In this document: positions 1 to 6,694 of the stretch, in pieces
Layout of the letters: the number at the start of each line of letters is the position of its first letter
How positions within the stretch are numbered: position 1 is the stretch's first letter
Assembly (NCBI GenBank): GCA_023488865.1
Contig: JAMDDG010000010.1
Location: forward strand, 1-10,003
From: Bacteroidota bacterium
GTDB taxonomy: Bacteria; Bacteroidota; Bacteroidia; Bacteroidales; Prolixibacteraceae
Reading direction: 5' to 3'
DNA: 10,003 nucleotides
The notes under the pieces: generated by a model
Database searches by the model: none
Told to the model about the DNA's origin: nothing
What the model saw: the letters and a program-made list of their open reading frames with translations, nothing else
Translations under genes and position numbers: made by a program

Positions 1-2396
1 GCAAAAACAAAGTCTCGGCTTGGAGTGAACCCGCATACTGGGAAATGGGCCTGTTAAATGCGGAAGATTGGAAAGCCTCCTGGATCCGGCTTGGCCAGGA
101 GAAGGATAATAAGGTTTCCCGCCCCTCTCAATTTTTCAGGAAAGAGTTCTCATTAACTAAAAAGATTAAATCTGCCCGTGTATATGTAACCGCCCTGGGA
201 TTATATGAACTGCGGCTGAATGGTCAAAAAGTAGGCAATGACCTGTTTACGCCCGGTTGGACCAGTTACAAAAACCGCATTCAATATCAGACTTACGATG
301 TGACACCATTACTCGGGGTCAAAAATACCTTGGGGGCGATCGTCGGTGACGGGTGGTACCGCGGAAATATTGGTTTCCGGGGACAAAGAAGTTACTACGG
401 GGATAAAAGCGCCCTTTTGGCACAATTGGTAATCAATTATACGGATGGTACCAGCGAAACCATTGCAACCGATGATAGTTGGAAAGCAACAACCGGGCCA
501 ATTCTTGAATCAGAAATCTACAATGGGGAGAGTTATGATGCCCGGAAGGAATTAACCGGTTGGGACCAGGCAGGATATGTCGATTCAAACTGGAGCGGCG
601 CCACAGTTTATGAGTATGCCAAAAACAGGCTGATTGCCCCGCAGGGAGTTCCGGTCCAGGCGATCGAGGAGATCAAACCGGTGAAATTGATCAAAACGCC
701 GAAAGGGGAAACGGTGCTCGACATGGGGCAGAACATGGTTGGGGTTGTAAGATTAAAGGTGAAAGGAAACAGCGGGGATACCATCGTTATCAAGTTTGCC
801 GAAGTATTGGATAAAGCAGGCAATTTCTACACCGACAACCTGAGAGGGGCCAAATGCACCGATACCTATATCCTGAAAGGTGGTGCAGAAGAGGTATATC
901 AACCCCGGTTTACCTTCCATGGTTTTCGCTTTGTAAAATTGGAAGGATTGCCATCAGGGCCATCTCTGGACCAGGTGACGGGCGTTGTTATCCATTCTGC
1001 CATGGACCCTACCGGGACATTTACCTGCTCAGATTCGCTGATTAACCAACTGCAGCACAACATTCAGTGGGGACAAAAAGGCAATTTCCTGGATGTGCCG
1101 ACCGACTGTCCGCAGCGGGATGAGCGGTTGGGTTGGACTGGCGATGCGCAGGTTTTCAGCATGACCGCAGCTTTCAACTTCGATGTAGCTGCCTTCTATA
1201 CCAAATGGATGAAAGATTTTAGTGCCGATCAGCTCGAAAATGGCCGGGTTCCGCACGTAATACCGGATGTCTTACATGGTGAGGGTGGATCAACGGCATG
1301 GGCAGATGCCTCTATCATTGTCCCCTGGACCGTCTATCAGGTGTATGGGGATAAAAGAATCCTGTCCGATCAGTACAAAAGCATGAAAGCGTGGGTTGAA
1401 TATATGCATACCAGGGCAGGGGCTAAGAATCTCTGGACCGGAGATGCCCATTTTGGCGATTGGCTGGCATTTGCTTCAAACAGTTCTTCCTATCCGGGAG
1501 CAACGACCGAAAAAGATCTCATTGCGACGGCCTATTATGCTTATTCCTCAAAATTGCTTAGCCAGATTGCCACTGTTTTGGGTAAAACTGAGGATGCAAA
1601 ATTTTATGCCAACCTTTCAGATGAGATAAAAAAAGCATTTATAGATGAATTTGTAACCAAAAATGGCCGGGTGGTTTCCAATACACAAACGGGATATTGC
1701 CTTGCCTTGGCTTTCGATCTTTTACCCGAAAATTTGAGAAATAGTGCAGCCGGTTACCTGGCCGATGATGTCAAAAAAATGGGACATCTTACGACCGGTT
1801 TTGTCGGTACGCCACTGCTCTGTAAAACACTCTCTTCGATTGGCAGGGACGATTTGGCATTTATGCTGCTGACCCGGAAAAAATATCCCTCGTGGTTGTA
1901 TCCGGTTACGCAGGGAGCCACTACCATTTGGGAACGCTGGGACGGACAAAAACCGGATGGTTCCTTCCAGGACGTAGGGATGAACAGTTTCAACCACTAT
2001 GCGTATGGAGCCATTGGTGAGTGGTTGTACAAACATGTGGCCGGTATCGATTTGGATCCGCAAAATCCGGGATACAAACATTTCTTCCTTTCGCCTCATC
2101 CGGGTGATGGGTTAACCAATGCATCCGCCGAACTGAAAAGTATCTATGGAGTAATTAGATCTTCGTGGAAACTTGATCACTCCCATTTTAGCTTTGATGT
2201 AACCATTCCGGCCAATACAACGGCTTCGGTAACTTTACCACATGCTGAATTAGCCAAAGCAATGTTAAACCAACTGCCGTTAGCTGGAAGTAAATTAGGC
2301 AAAGCCGAACAAAATGGTCCGGACACGATCGTACAGCTTGGTTCAGGGAATTATCAGTTTAGCTATGATACTGACCAGTTTTCAGTAAAAAAATAG
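1..2396 (+). CDS. Alpha-L-rhamnosidase, GH78 family (5'-truncated by window edge)
   Basis: Inverting glycosidase that removes terminal alpha-L-rhamnose from plant glycans, pectin side chains or flavonoid glycosides; probably periplasmic or surface-located, but the N-terminus that would carry the signal peptide is outside the window. The frame is open from base 3: the codons before the first ATG (45) read KNKVSAWSEPAYWE, which matches the lead-in of the family, so 45 is an internal Met. Counting from that Met, about residues 1-200 look like the N-terminal beta-sandwich (DWKASWI, GLYELRLNGQKVG), about 205-320 the second beta-domain, about 320-680 the (alpha/alpha)6 catalytic barrel, and the rest the C-terminal beta-domain. 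The catalytic signatures are intact: CPQRDERLGWTGD with the likely general acid Glu360, and TIWERWDG with the likely general base Glu630. The stop is TAG at 2394. Nothing in the visible part looks broken. Such genes often sit in polysaccharide utilisation loci, but no SusC/SusD pair is visible here. Confidence 0.95.
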   Translation, partial: KNKVSAWSEPAYWEMGLLNAEDWKASWIRLGQEKDNKVSRPSQFFRKEFSLTKKIKSARVYVTALGLYELRLNGQKVGNDLFTPGWTSYKNRIQYQTYDVTPLLGVKNTLGAIVGDGWYRGNIGFRGQRSYYGDKSALLAQLVINYTDGTSETIATDDSWKATTGPILESEIYNGESYDARKELTGWDQAGYVDSNWSGATVYEYAKNRLIAPQGVPVQAIEEIKPVKLIKTPKGETVLDMGQNMVGVVRLKVKGNSGDTIVIKFAEVLDKAGNFYTDNLRGAKCTDTYILKGGAEEVYQPRFTFHGFRFVKLEGLPSGPSLDQVTGVVIHSAMDPTGTFTCSDSLINQLQHNIQWGQKGNFLDVPTDCPQRDERLGWTGDAQVFSMTAAFNFDVAAFYTKWMKDFSADQLENGRVPHVIPDVLHGEGGSTAWADASIIVPWTVYQVYGDKRILSDQYKSMKAWVEYMHTRAGAKNLWTGDAHFGDWLAFASNSSSYPGATTEKDLIATAYYAYSSKLLSQIATVLGKTEDAKFYANLSDEIKKAFIDEFVTKNGRVVSNTQTGYCLALAFDLLPENLRNSAAGYLADDVKKMGHLTTGFVGTPLLCKTLSSIGRDDLAFMLLTRKKYPSWLYPVTQGATTIWERWDGQKPDGSFQDVGMNSFNHYAYGAIGEWLYKHVAGIDLDPQNPGYKHFFLSPHPGDGLTNASAELKSIYGVIRSSWKLDHSHFSFDVTIPANTTASVTLPHAELAKAMLNQLPLAGSKLGKAEQNGPDTIVQLGSGNYQFSYDTDQFSVKK

Positions 2397-2429
2397 AGAG
2401 ATAATGGTTTTTCTATTAAAAATGAGGGC

Positions 2430-2462
2430 TCAATCATCTTAGAGGGTTGATTATTTTATTTT
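2430..2462 (+). terminator. Weak terminator-like hairpin after the rhamnosidase gene
   Basis: TCAATC (2430-2435) can pair with GGTTGA (2445-2450), allowing one G-U pair, across a 9-nt loop, and is followed by a T-rich run (TTATTTTATTTT). The stem is only 6 bp and A/T-rich, so this is a guess. The rest of the 185-bp gap (2397-2581) shows no gene or clear repeat. Confidence 0.3.
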
Positions 2463-2581
2463 GCCCAAAAATTGAAGGATTGTCTCTGTTAGCTTGGGGT
2501 GAAGCGGTAGGTCTGGATTGGTATAAGTTCCTATCTGAGCTATTTTATCTGTCGTGGAAAATAACTTACAGGCCATAGAAC

Positions 2582-3124
2582 ATGAATCTTATTTTTGAAC
2601 GAATCCAGTCAGCTGGTCACCCAACATTTGAGGCGCTGTTCTCACTCTATCTCCTCTCTTTCCCTCCGGAGGAACGCAGAGAGTTGGATGCGCTCATTGG
2701 GATGCTAAAAGTTCCTGAAATGTATTTTTGGGCTATAAATACTGATTCGCAATTAGTTGGATTTGTTATCTATTGGAAATTCGAAGGTTTTCTCTACATT
2801 GAACACCTGGCCGTTTACGAAGATCAACGAAGAAAAGGGATAGGAGAAGAGACTCTGAGAAAACTTCAAAAAGAGGAAAATCCTATTTTACTCGAAGTGG
2901 AAATACCCCACGATGAAGCCAGTACCAAAAGAGTTGCCTTTTATAAACGGGCAGGGTTCTGTTCGTTGCCCATCAATTATTTTCAACCACCCTACCGGGA
3001 AGGTGAATCACTGTTGCCCATGATGCTTTTTTCAGACCGGAATGAATGGGATCCGGGTACGCTCAGAAGGTTGATAGAGGTGTTTCACCATCGGGTTTAT
3101 GGGGCAAAGGAAACGGGAAGGTGA
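2582..3124 (+). CDS. GNAT family N-acetyltransferase
   Basis: Predicted cytoplasmic acetyl-CoA-dependent N-acetyltransferase of 180 residues, the full size of a single GNAT domain. The fold can be followed in order: an N-terminal helix ending in SFPPEERR (about 26-33), central strands (MYFWAINTDSQLVGFVIYW), strand beta4 with IEHLAVYEDQ, and the acetyl-CoA pyrophosphate-binding loop QRRKGIG (82-88) followed by the helix EETLRKL. Further on come LLEVEIPHDE and the FYKRAGF segment typical of beta5 and alpha4. The C-terminal PPYREGESLLPMMLF is a common ending in this subgroup. The acceptor cannot be read from the sequence: small molecules, antibiotics, peptides and protein N-termini are all possible. 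The ATG at 2582 is used; no strong Shine-Dalgarno precedes it. The metallophosphoesterase gene follows in the same direction after 83 bp, so co-transcription is possible but no functional link is evident. Confidence 0.88.
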   Translation: MNLIFERIQSAGHPTFEALFSLYLLSFPPEERRELDALIGMLKVPEMYFWAINTDSQLVGFVIYWKFEGFLYIEHLAVYEDQRRKGIGEETLRKLQKEENPILLEVEIPHDEASTKRVAFYKRAGFCSLPINYFQPPYREGESLLPMMLFSDRNEWDPGTLRRLIEVFHHRVYGAKETGR

Positions 3125-3162
3125 TGAAGGGGACGACTTGAACGATGGAAGGAGAAGAGACG

Positions 3163-3189
3163 TTCAAACCCTTCAAACATTTCAAACAT
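3163..3189. repeat. 9-nt tandem repeat TTCAAAC(CC/AT), three copies
   Basis: TTCAAACCC (3163-3171), TTCAAACAT (3172-3180) and TTCAAACAT (3181-3189) run head to tail, followed by a decayed copy TTTTTAAACA. They lie 19 bp upstream of the metallophosphoesterase start, after a purine-rich stretch (about 3125-3161). They are probably non-coding: the GNAT frame has already stopped at 3124. Confidence 0.75.
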
Positions 3190-3207
3190 TTTTAAACAAT
3201 AATAAAC

Positions 3208-4206
3208 ATGAGACAATTCAAATTTTTACTGTTTCTGTTGATGCTTGCAGCGGCAGGCATGGTCTCTGCGCAGAAACTGCATTTTAACAAGGCAGGGGAA
3301 TTCAAAATCCTTCAGTTTACAGATACACATATTGACTATAAACATGGATCGAATGATCCGGTATTTGAGCTGATTGCCGAAATTGTGGATGCCGAGCGCC
3401 CCGATCTGGTCATGCTTACGGGGGATATTGTTACCAGGGAAAAACCGGCGGAGGTTTATCAGCGTTTCGAAAAGCTGTTTGCTGACCGTAAAACACCCTG
3501 GTCGGTAGTTTTGGGAAACCACGATGAAGAACATGGCAGCACTAGGGCCGAAATTGTAGAAATGCTGAAGAAGTTCCCCAACTGCCTGACCACTATGGTT
3601 CCCGGAATCAAAGGCGCATCCAACTTTGTGCTCTCCGTTGCCGGAAAGGATAAAAAGACCAAAGCCGTAATTTACGGGCTGGACTCCAACGGTTACAGCA
3701 AGATCAAGGACCGGATAGATGGTTACGACTGGTTTGGACTGGACCAAATAGCCTGGTACAAAAAAGTGAGCAGCGCTTTCACCCAAAAAAATGGTGGGAT
3801 ACCTGTGCCGTCATTAGCTTTCTTTCACATCCCTTTCACCGAGTACAACGATGCCTGGGATAACAAATCGACCAACCATTTTGGTGAGAAGAACGAAAAG
3901 ATAAGTTGTCCCGAGATCAATTCGGGGATGTTTGCCGCGATGGTCGAATGCAATGATGTGATGGGAACATTTGTGGGTCACGACCACGTGAACGATTACA
4001 TCGGACTTTCTCACCATATCGCTTTGGCTTTCGGCCGTTGCTCGGGTGGTAAAAATGCCTACGGTGAACTGCCCGATGGTGGCCGGGTAATCGTCCTGAA
4101 GGAAGGGGAGCGTTCTTTCGATACCTGGATACACGAAAAAGGGGGAAAAATAGTCTATCGCTGCAATTATCCGAACTCATTCATTACAACATTACCGAAA
4201 AAATAG
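3208..4206 (+). CDS. Secreted calcineurin-like metallophosphoesterase (purple acid phosphatase-like)
   Basis: Predicted exported phosphatase or phosphodiesterase with a two-metal active site, 332 residues. Residues 1-21 form a clear signal peptide: MRQFK, a leucine-rich core (FLLFLLMLAAAG), then a VSA|Q cleavage site. No lipobox cysteine is seen, so a soluble periplasmic or secreted product is likely. The metallophosphoesterase blocks are all present and in order: DTH (Asp39, His41), TGD (Asp73), GNHDE (Asn104, His105), a histidine in FFHIP (His207) and GHDH (His258, His260). The text around block III (PWSVVLGNHDEE followed by STRAEI) resembles the Dcr2/plant PAP29-type subgroup more than UshA or bacterial alkaline phosphatases. 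The physiological substrate is unknown; organic phosphate scavenging is a reasonable inference. ATG 3208 is preceded by AATAATAAAC and no Shine-Dalgarno, and is fixed by the signal peptide beginning there. Confidence 0.9.
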   Translation: MRQFKFLLFLLMLAAAGMVSAQKLHFNKAGEFKILQFTDTHIDYKHGSNDPVFELIAEIVDAERPDLVMLTGDIVTREKPAEVYQRFEKLFADRKTPWSVVLGNHDEEHGSTRAEIVEMLKKFPNCLTTMVPGIKGASNFVLSVAGKDKKTKAVIYGLDSNGYSKIKDRIDGYDWFGLDQIAWYKKVSSAFTQKNGGIPVPSLAFFHIPFTEYNDAWDNKSTNHFGEKNEKISCPEINSGMFAAMVECNDVMGTFVGHDHVNDYIGLSHHIALAFGRCSGGKNAYGELPDGGRVIVLKEGERSFDTWIHEKGGKIVYRCNYPNSFITTLPKK

Positions 4207-4225
4207 CAGGTCATTTGAAAAGCGC

Positions 4226-4233
4226 TATTTTTG
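4226..4233 (+). promoter_or_regulatory. Bacteroidota -7 promoter element TATTTTTG upstream of mnmA
   Basis: TATTTTTG is an exact match to the TAnnTTTG -7 consensus recognised by the Bacteroidota housekeeping sigma factor. It ends 18 nt before the mnmA ATG, so transcription would begin about 10 nt before the start codon. No TTTG -33 element stands at the usual spacing (one at 4214-4217 is too close), which lowers confidence. The same 11-mer CTATTTTTGCA occurs on the other strand upstream of the DUF2520 gene. Confidence 0.5.
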
Positions 4234-4251
4234 CACTTGAAATAATTGAAC

Positions 4252-5433
4252 ATGAAGGAGAGGGTTTGCATTGGTCTTTCAGGTGGAGTAGATTCAAGTG
4301 TCGCTGCCTATTTGCTGAAAGAGCAGGGGTACGATGTTTTTGCACTTTTCATGATCAACTGGAAGGAGCCGACCGGTACGCTCACTTCCAGCTGCACCTG
4401 GGAAGATGACGTGATTTTTGCCGAAATGACGGCAAAAAAATTAGATATCCCGTTCCATATCGTTGATCTTTCGGATTACTACCGGACGAGGGTCGTCGAT
4501 TACATGTTTTCGGAATACGAGAAGGGAAGAACGCCCAATCCGGATGTTTTGTGCAACCGTGAGATTAAATTTGATCATTTTCTCCAAAAGGCAATCGAAA
4601 TGGGGGCCGACTACGTGGCAACCGGTCACTATTGCCGGAGGGAGGTGACGGAAGTTTCCGGCGTAAAAACCTACTGTCTGCTGGAAGGTGTCGATCCCAA
4701 CAAAGACCAAAGCTATTTCCTTTGTCAGCTCAATCAGTACCAACTTTCAAAGTCGCTCTTCCCGATAGGGCATTTGTTAAAACCAGAAGTTAGGGAGATT
4801 GCCCGCGAGCAAGGTTTGGTTACGGCTGAACGTAAGGATTCACAGGGAATCTGTTTTGTTGGGAAAGTCGACCTGCCGGTTTTTCTGCAACAGAAGCTGG
4901 AACCCAAAAAAGGGAATGTGATTCTGATCCCGGCTGAATTTTCGTCGAAAAAGAAAATGACAGACCGAAGCCGCGAAAATTTTGCAAAACTGACTGCCCC
5001 GTTTCCGTTCAAACCTTGGCAGGGAACCGTGATTGGCGAGCATAACGGGGCACATTATTATACGATAGGACAACGCAAAGGGTTGAATATTGGTGGTTTC
5101 ACGGAGCCACTGTTCGTTTTGGCCATCGATGTCGTCCGGAATATTGTCTACGTTGGGGAGGGGAAAGAGCACCCTGGCTTGTACCGTCCGGGATTGTTTA
5201 TCGTCAAGGAGGAACTCCACTGGATTCGGCCTGATCGCACGCTGAACCCGGGCGAGGAGTCCGACTTCCTGGTAAGGATCCGTTACCGCCAACCGCTCGA
5301 AAAGGCTACGATGTATATGGAAGGGAACGGCGCTTATCTTCTTTTCGAACAGGAACAACGGGGCGTCACCTCCGGACAGTTTGCCGCCTGGTACGATGGG
5401 GAGGAGCTGATTGGGTCTGGCGTGATTTTTTAG
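4252..5433 (+). CDS. mnmA: tRNA-specific 2-thiouridylase MnmA
   Basis: Cytoplasmic enzyme that activates U34 of tRNA Lys, Glu and Gln with ATP and inserts sulfur received from a cysteine desulfurase relay, giving 2-thiouridine at the wobble base. The N-terminal ATP-pyrophosphatase domain has the PP-loop SGGVDSS (10-16). The two catalytic cysteines are present: Cys101 in NPDVLCNREIKF and Cys201 in QGICFVG. The region between them contains the ATGHYCR and DPNKDQSYFL signatures. The central domain carries GEHNGAHYYTIGQRKGLNIGG, and the C-terminal beta-barrel ends the protein. Between Gly221 and Gly258 there are about 25 more residues than in compact MnmA proteins, a lysine-rich insertion that I recall from some Bacteroides homologues. 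ATG 4252 (393 aa) is chosen over the in-frame TTG at 4246 because it begins directly at the family N-terminus and lies downstream of a -7 box. The gene stands alone in its direction, 45 bp after the phosphatase gene. Confidence 0.96.
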   Translation: MKERVCIGLSGGVDSSVAAYLLKEQGYDVFALFMINWKEPTGTLTSSCTWEDDVIFAEMTAKKLDIPFHIVDLSDYYRTRVVDYMFSEYEKGRTPNPDVLCNREIKFDHFLQKAIEMGADYVATGHYCRREVTEVSGVKTYCLLEGVDPNKDQSYFLCQLNQYQLSKSLFPIGHLLKPEVREIAREQGLVTAERKDSQGICFVGKVDLPVFLQQKLEPKKGNVILIPAEFSSKKKMTDRSRENFAKLTAPFPFKPWQGTVIGEHNGAHYYTIGQRKGLNIGGFTEPLFVLAIDVVRNIVYVGEGKEHPGLYRPGLFIVKEELHWIRPDRTLNPGEESDFLVRIRYRQPLEKATMYMEGNGAYLLFEQEQRGVTSGQFAAWYDGEELIGSGVIF

Positions 5434-5443
5434 CACAAAAAAT

Positions 5444-5475
5444 AATTTGAAAATTTGAAAGTGTGGAAATTTGAA
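5444..5475. repeat. 8-nt tandem repeat AATTTGAA, four units
   Basis: AATTTGAA (5444-5451), AATTTGAA (5452-5459), a diverged AGTGTGGA (5460-5467) and AATTTGAA (5468-5475) lie head to tail just after the mnmA stop. The unit is close to the AATGTGRA octamer after cysK (6624-6655). The rest of this 277-bp gap is A/T-rich and holds two palindromes, listed separately. Confidence 0.75.
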
Positions 5476-5586
5476 AATTACAGGAAGGTGAGTTATTGTA
5501 AATGAGTGCGTTGTATCTCTTTCTTTTCGTTTCCTTTTTTCCTTGTTCCAACTCCTTTTTTAAGACTTTACAATTATTTAGCAATC

Positions 5587-5610
5587 AAAATGTGACTTTT
5601 GTCATATTTT
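5587..5610. promoter_or_regulatory. CRP/FNR-type palindrome (candidate operator) or weak hairpin
   Basis: TGTGA-N6-TCATA (5591-5606) is flanked by AAAA on the left and TTTT on the right. It differs at one position from the ideal TGTGA-N6-TCACA half-site pair of CRP-family regulators, and the A/T flanks match as well. Read as RNA, the same bases form a 10-bp stem (one G-U) with a TTTT loop, so a weak terminator for mnmA is the main alternative. It is centred about 112 bp upstream of the cysK ATG. Binding is an inference. Confidence 0.45.
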
Positions 5611-5665
5611 TTCGTAACATTGGATTCTTTTAAAGTTGATATCCATCAGTTAATAATTACACGGA

Positions 5666-5678
5666 ATCTGAATCAGAT
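5666..5678. promoter_or_regulatory. Short palindrome ATCTGA-A-TCAGAT upstream of cysK
   Basis: A perfect 6-bp inverted repeat around one central base, ending 32 bp before the cysK start. The position would suit an operator near the promoter, but palindromes of this size arise by chance and I do not recognise the motif. No exact TAnnTTTG box is seen in this gap; the nearest is TAACATTG (5615-5622), with one mismatch. Confidence 0.22.
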
Positions 5679-5710
5679 GTTCTAATAAATCAATTAAAAA
5701 ATACTTGCAA

Positions 5711-6622
5711 ATGAAGGCAGAAAATATCTTACAAACGATTGGAAATACACCGCATGTGCGTATCAATCGTCTTTACTCCAAGGATTATACCGTGTATGCA
5801 AAGTTGGAAAAAACCAATCCGGGCGGAAGCATTAAGGACCGTATCGCTTTGTCGATGGTCGAGGCGGCAGAAAAAAGCGGGATACTTAAAAAAGGGAGCG
5901 TCATCATCGAACCAACCTCCGGGAATACAGGTATCGGACTGGCCTTGGTGGCAGCAGTAAAGGGATACCGCCTGATTTTAACGATGCCCGATTCAATGTC
6001 CGTTGAACGAAGAAGTATTCTTTTAGCTTACGGAGCTGAACTCGAGTTGACACCCAGGGAGCTTGGGATGAAAGGGTCCATTGCAAAGGCACAGGAACTG
6101 GCGGCCACGATCAAAAATTCATGGATCCCGATGCAGTTTGATAATCCGGCCAATGTTGCTGCACACGAAAAATATACTGCTGCCGAAATTGTGGCCGATT
6201 TTCCCAATGGAATCGACTACCTGATTACCGGTGTCGGTACCGGCGGTCACATTACCGGTGTGGCAAAAGCGCTGAAAAAGCAATTTCCGAAATTGAAAGT
6301 ATTTGCAGTTGAACCGCAGGCATCGCCCGTACTCAGCGGGGGAGCTCCCGGTCCGCATCCGATCCAGGGGATTGGCGCAGGGTTTATCCCGACTATTATG
6401 GATGTCAGTTTGCTGGACGGTGTAATACAGGTCGAAAAAGGCGAAGCATTTGAATATACCAAGAAAGCGGCAGTAGAAGAGGGCCTCTTCATTGGCATCT
6501 CCTCCGGCGCATCGCTGGCTGCTGTGGCCAAGAAATTACCCGAAATTTCCAAAGGATCCACTGTTCTGACCTTTGTGTACGATAGCGGGGAGAAATATCT
6601 CTCAATCGAAGGACTGTTCTGA
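5711..6622 (+). CDS. cysK: Cysteine synthase (O-acetylserine sulfhydrylase), PLP-dependent
   Basis: Cytoplasmic enzyme that joins O-acetyl-L-serine and sulfide to give L-cysteine and acetate, the last step of cysteine synthesis. At 303 residues it is full length for the CysK/CysM group and lacks the C-terminal CBS domains of cystathionine beta-synthase. Visible motifs are IGNTPHVRI (10-18), NPGGSIKDR with the PLP Schiff-base Lys42, the substrate loop TSGNTG (69-74), the phosphate-binding GTGGH (176-180), GISSGAS, and YDSGEKYLS with Ser292 where the pyridine nitrogen is held. The NPGGSIKDR form also occurs in CysM and related enzymes, so other sulfur donors cannot be excluded. ATG 5711 is preferred to the in-frame TTG at 5705, which adds only two residues. 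The gene is monocistronic, with a 277-bp upstream gap carrying a CRP-like palindrome, and it converges on rlmD with only 72 bp between the stop codons. Confidence 0.94.
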   Translation: MKAENILQTIGNTPHVRINRLYSKDYTVYAKLEKTNPGGSIKDRIALSMVEAAEKSGILKKGSVIIEPTSGNTGIGLALVAAVKGYRLILTMPDSMSVERRSILLAYGAELELTPRELGMKGSIAKAQELAATIKNSWIPMQFDNPANVAAHEKYTAAEIVADFPNGIDYLITGVGTGGHITGVAKALKKQFPKLKVFAVEPQASPVLSGGAPGPHPIQGIGAGFIPTIMDVSLLDGVIQVEKGEAFEYTKKAAVEEGLFIGISSGASLAAVAKKLPEISKGSTVLTFVYDSGEKYLSIEGLF

Positions 6623-6623
6623 T

Positions 6624-6655
6624 AATGTGGAAATGTGAAAATGTGAAAATGTGGA
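6624..6655. repeat. 8-nt tandem repeat AATGTGRA, four units
   Basis: AATGTGGA, AATGTGAA, AATGTGAA and AATGTGGA follow each other without interruption immediately after the cysK stop (two bases later). Most of this array forms the left arm of the terminator hairpin at 6631-6694. The right arm is the same repeat in reverse complement. Confidence 0.8.
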
Positions 6656-6694
6656 AATGAAGCTCATTTCCACATTTTCACATTTCCCACATTT
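6631..6694. terminator. Bidirectional hairpin between convergent cysK and rlmD
   Basis: Bases 6639-6660 pair perfectly with 6664-6685 (22 bp, 3-nt loop AGC). After a small internal loop, 6631-6637 pair with 6688-6694 (7 bp more). The hairpin fits between the two stop codons (TGA at 6620-6622 for cysK and TCA at 6695-6697 for rlmD). There is no long T-tract outside the stem, although the arms are rich in A on one side and T on the other. A termination or 3'-end stabilising role for both transcripts is likely from position and symmetry. Confidence 0.65.

Noticed and set aside
45..47. ATG at 45 as the start of the rhamnosidase
   Set aside because: The frame is open to the window edge and the upstream codons (KNKVSAWSEPAYWE) fit the family, so the gene begins outside the window.
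3226..3786. Minus-strand 186-codon open frame inside the metallophosphoesterase gene
   Set aside because: No recognisable motifs; it lies wholly opposite a gene with all catalytic blocks intact.
4246..4251. TTG start for mnmA giving MNMKERV
   Set aside because: It adds only two residues; the ATG at 4252 has the family N-terminus and a -7 box at a sensible distance.
4840..5436. Minus-strand 198-codon open frame inside mnmA
   Set aside because: A shadow of the mnmA reading frame, without domain-like sequence.
5705..5710. TTG start for cysK
   Set aside because: It adds only Met-Gln before the ATG at 5711, which matches the family start.
6624..6694. CRISPR-like array
   Set aside because: The units are 8 nt and contiguous with no unique spacers, and no cas genes are in view.
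6624..6694. CRP sites from the TGTGA strings in the octamer array
   Set aside because: The half-sites are not spaced by six bases in the proper inverted arrangement; they are explained by the repeat and hairpin.
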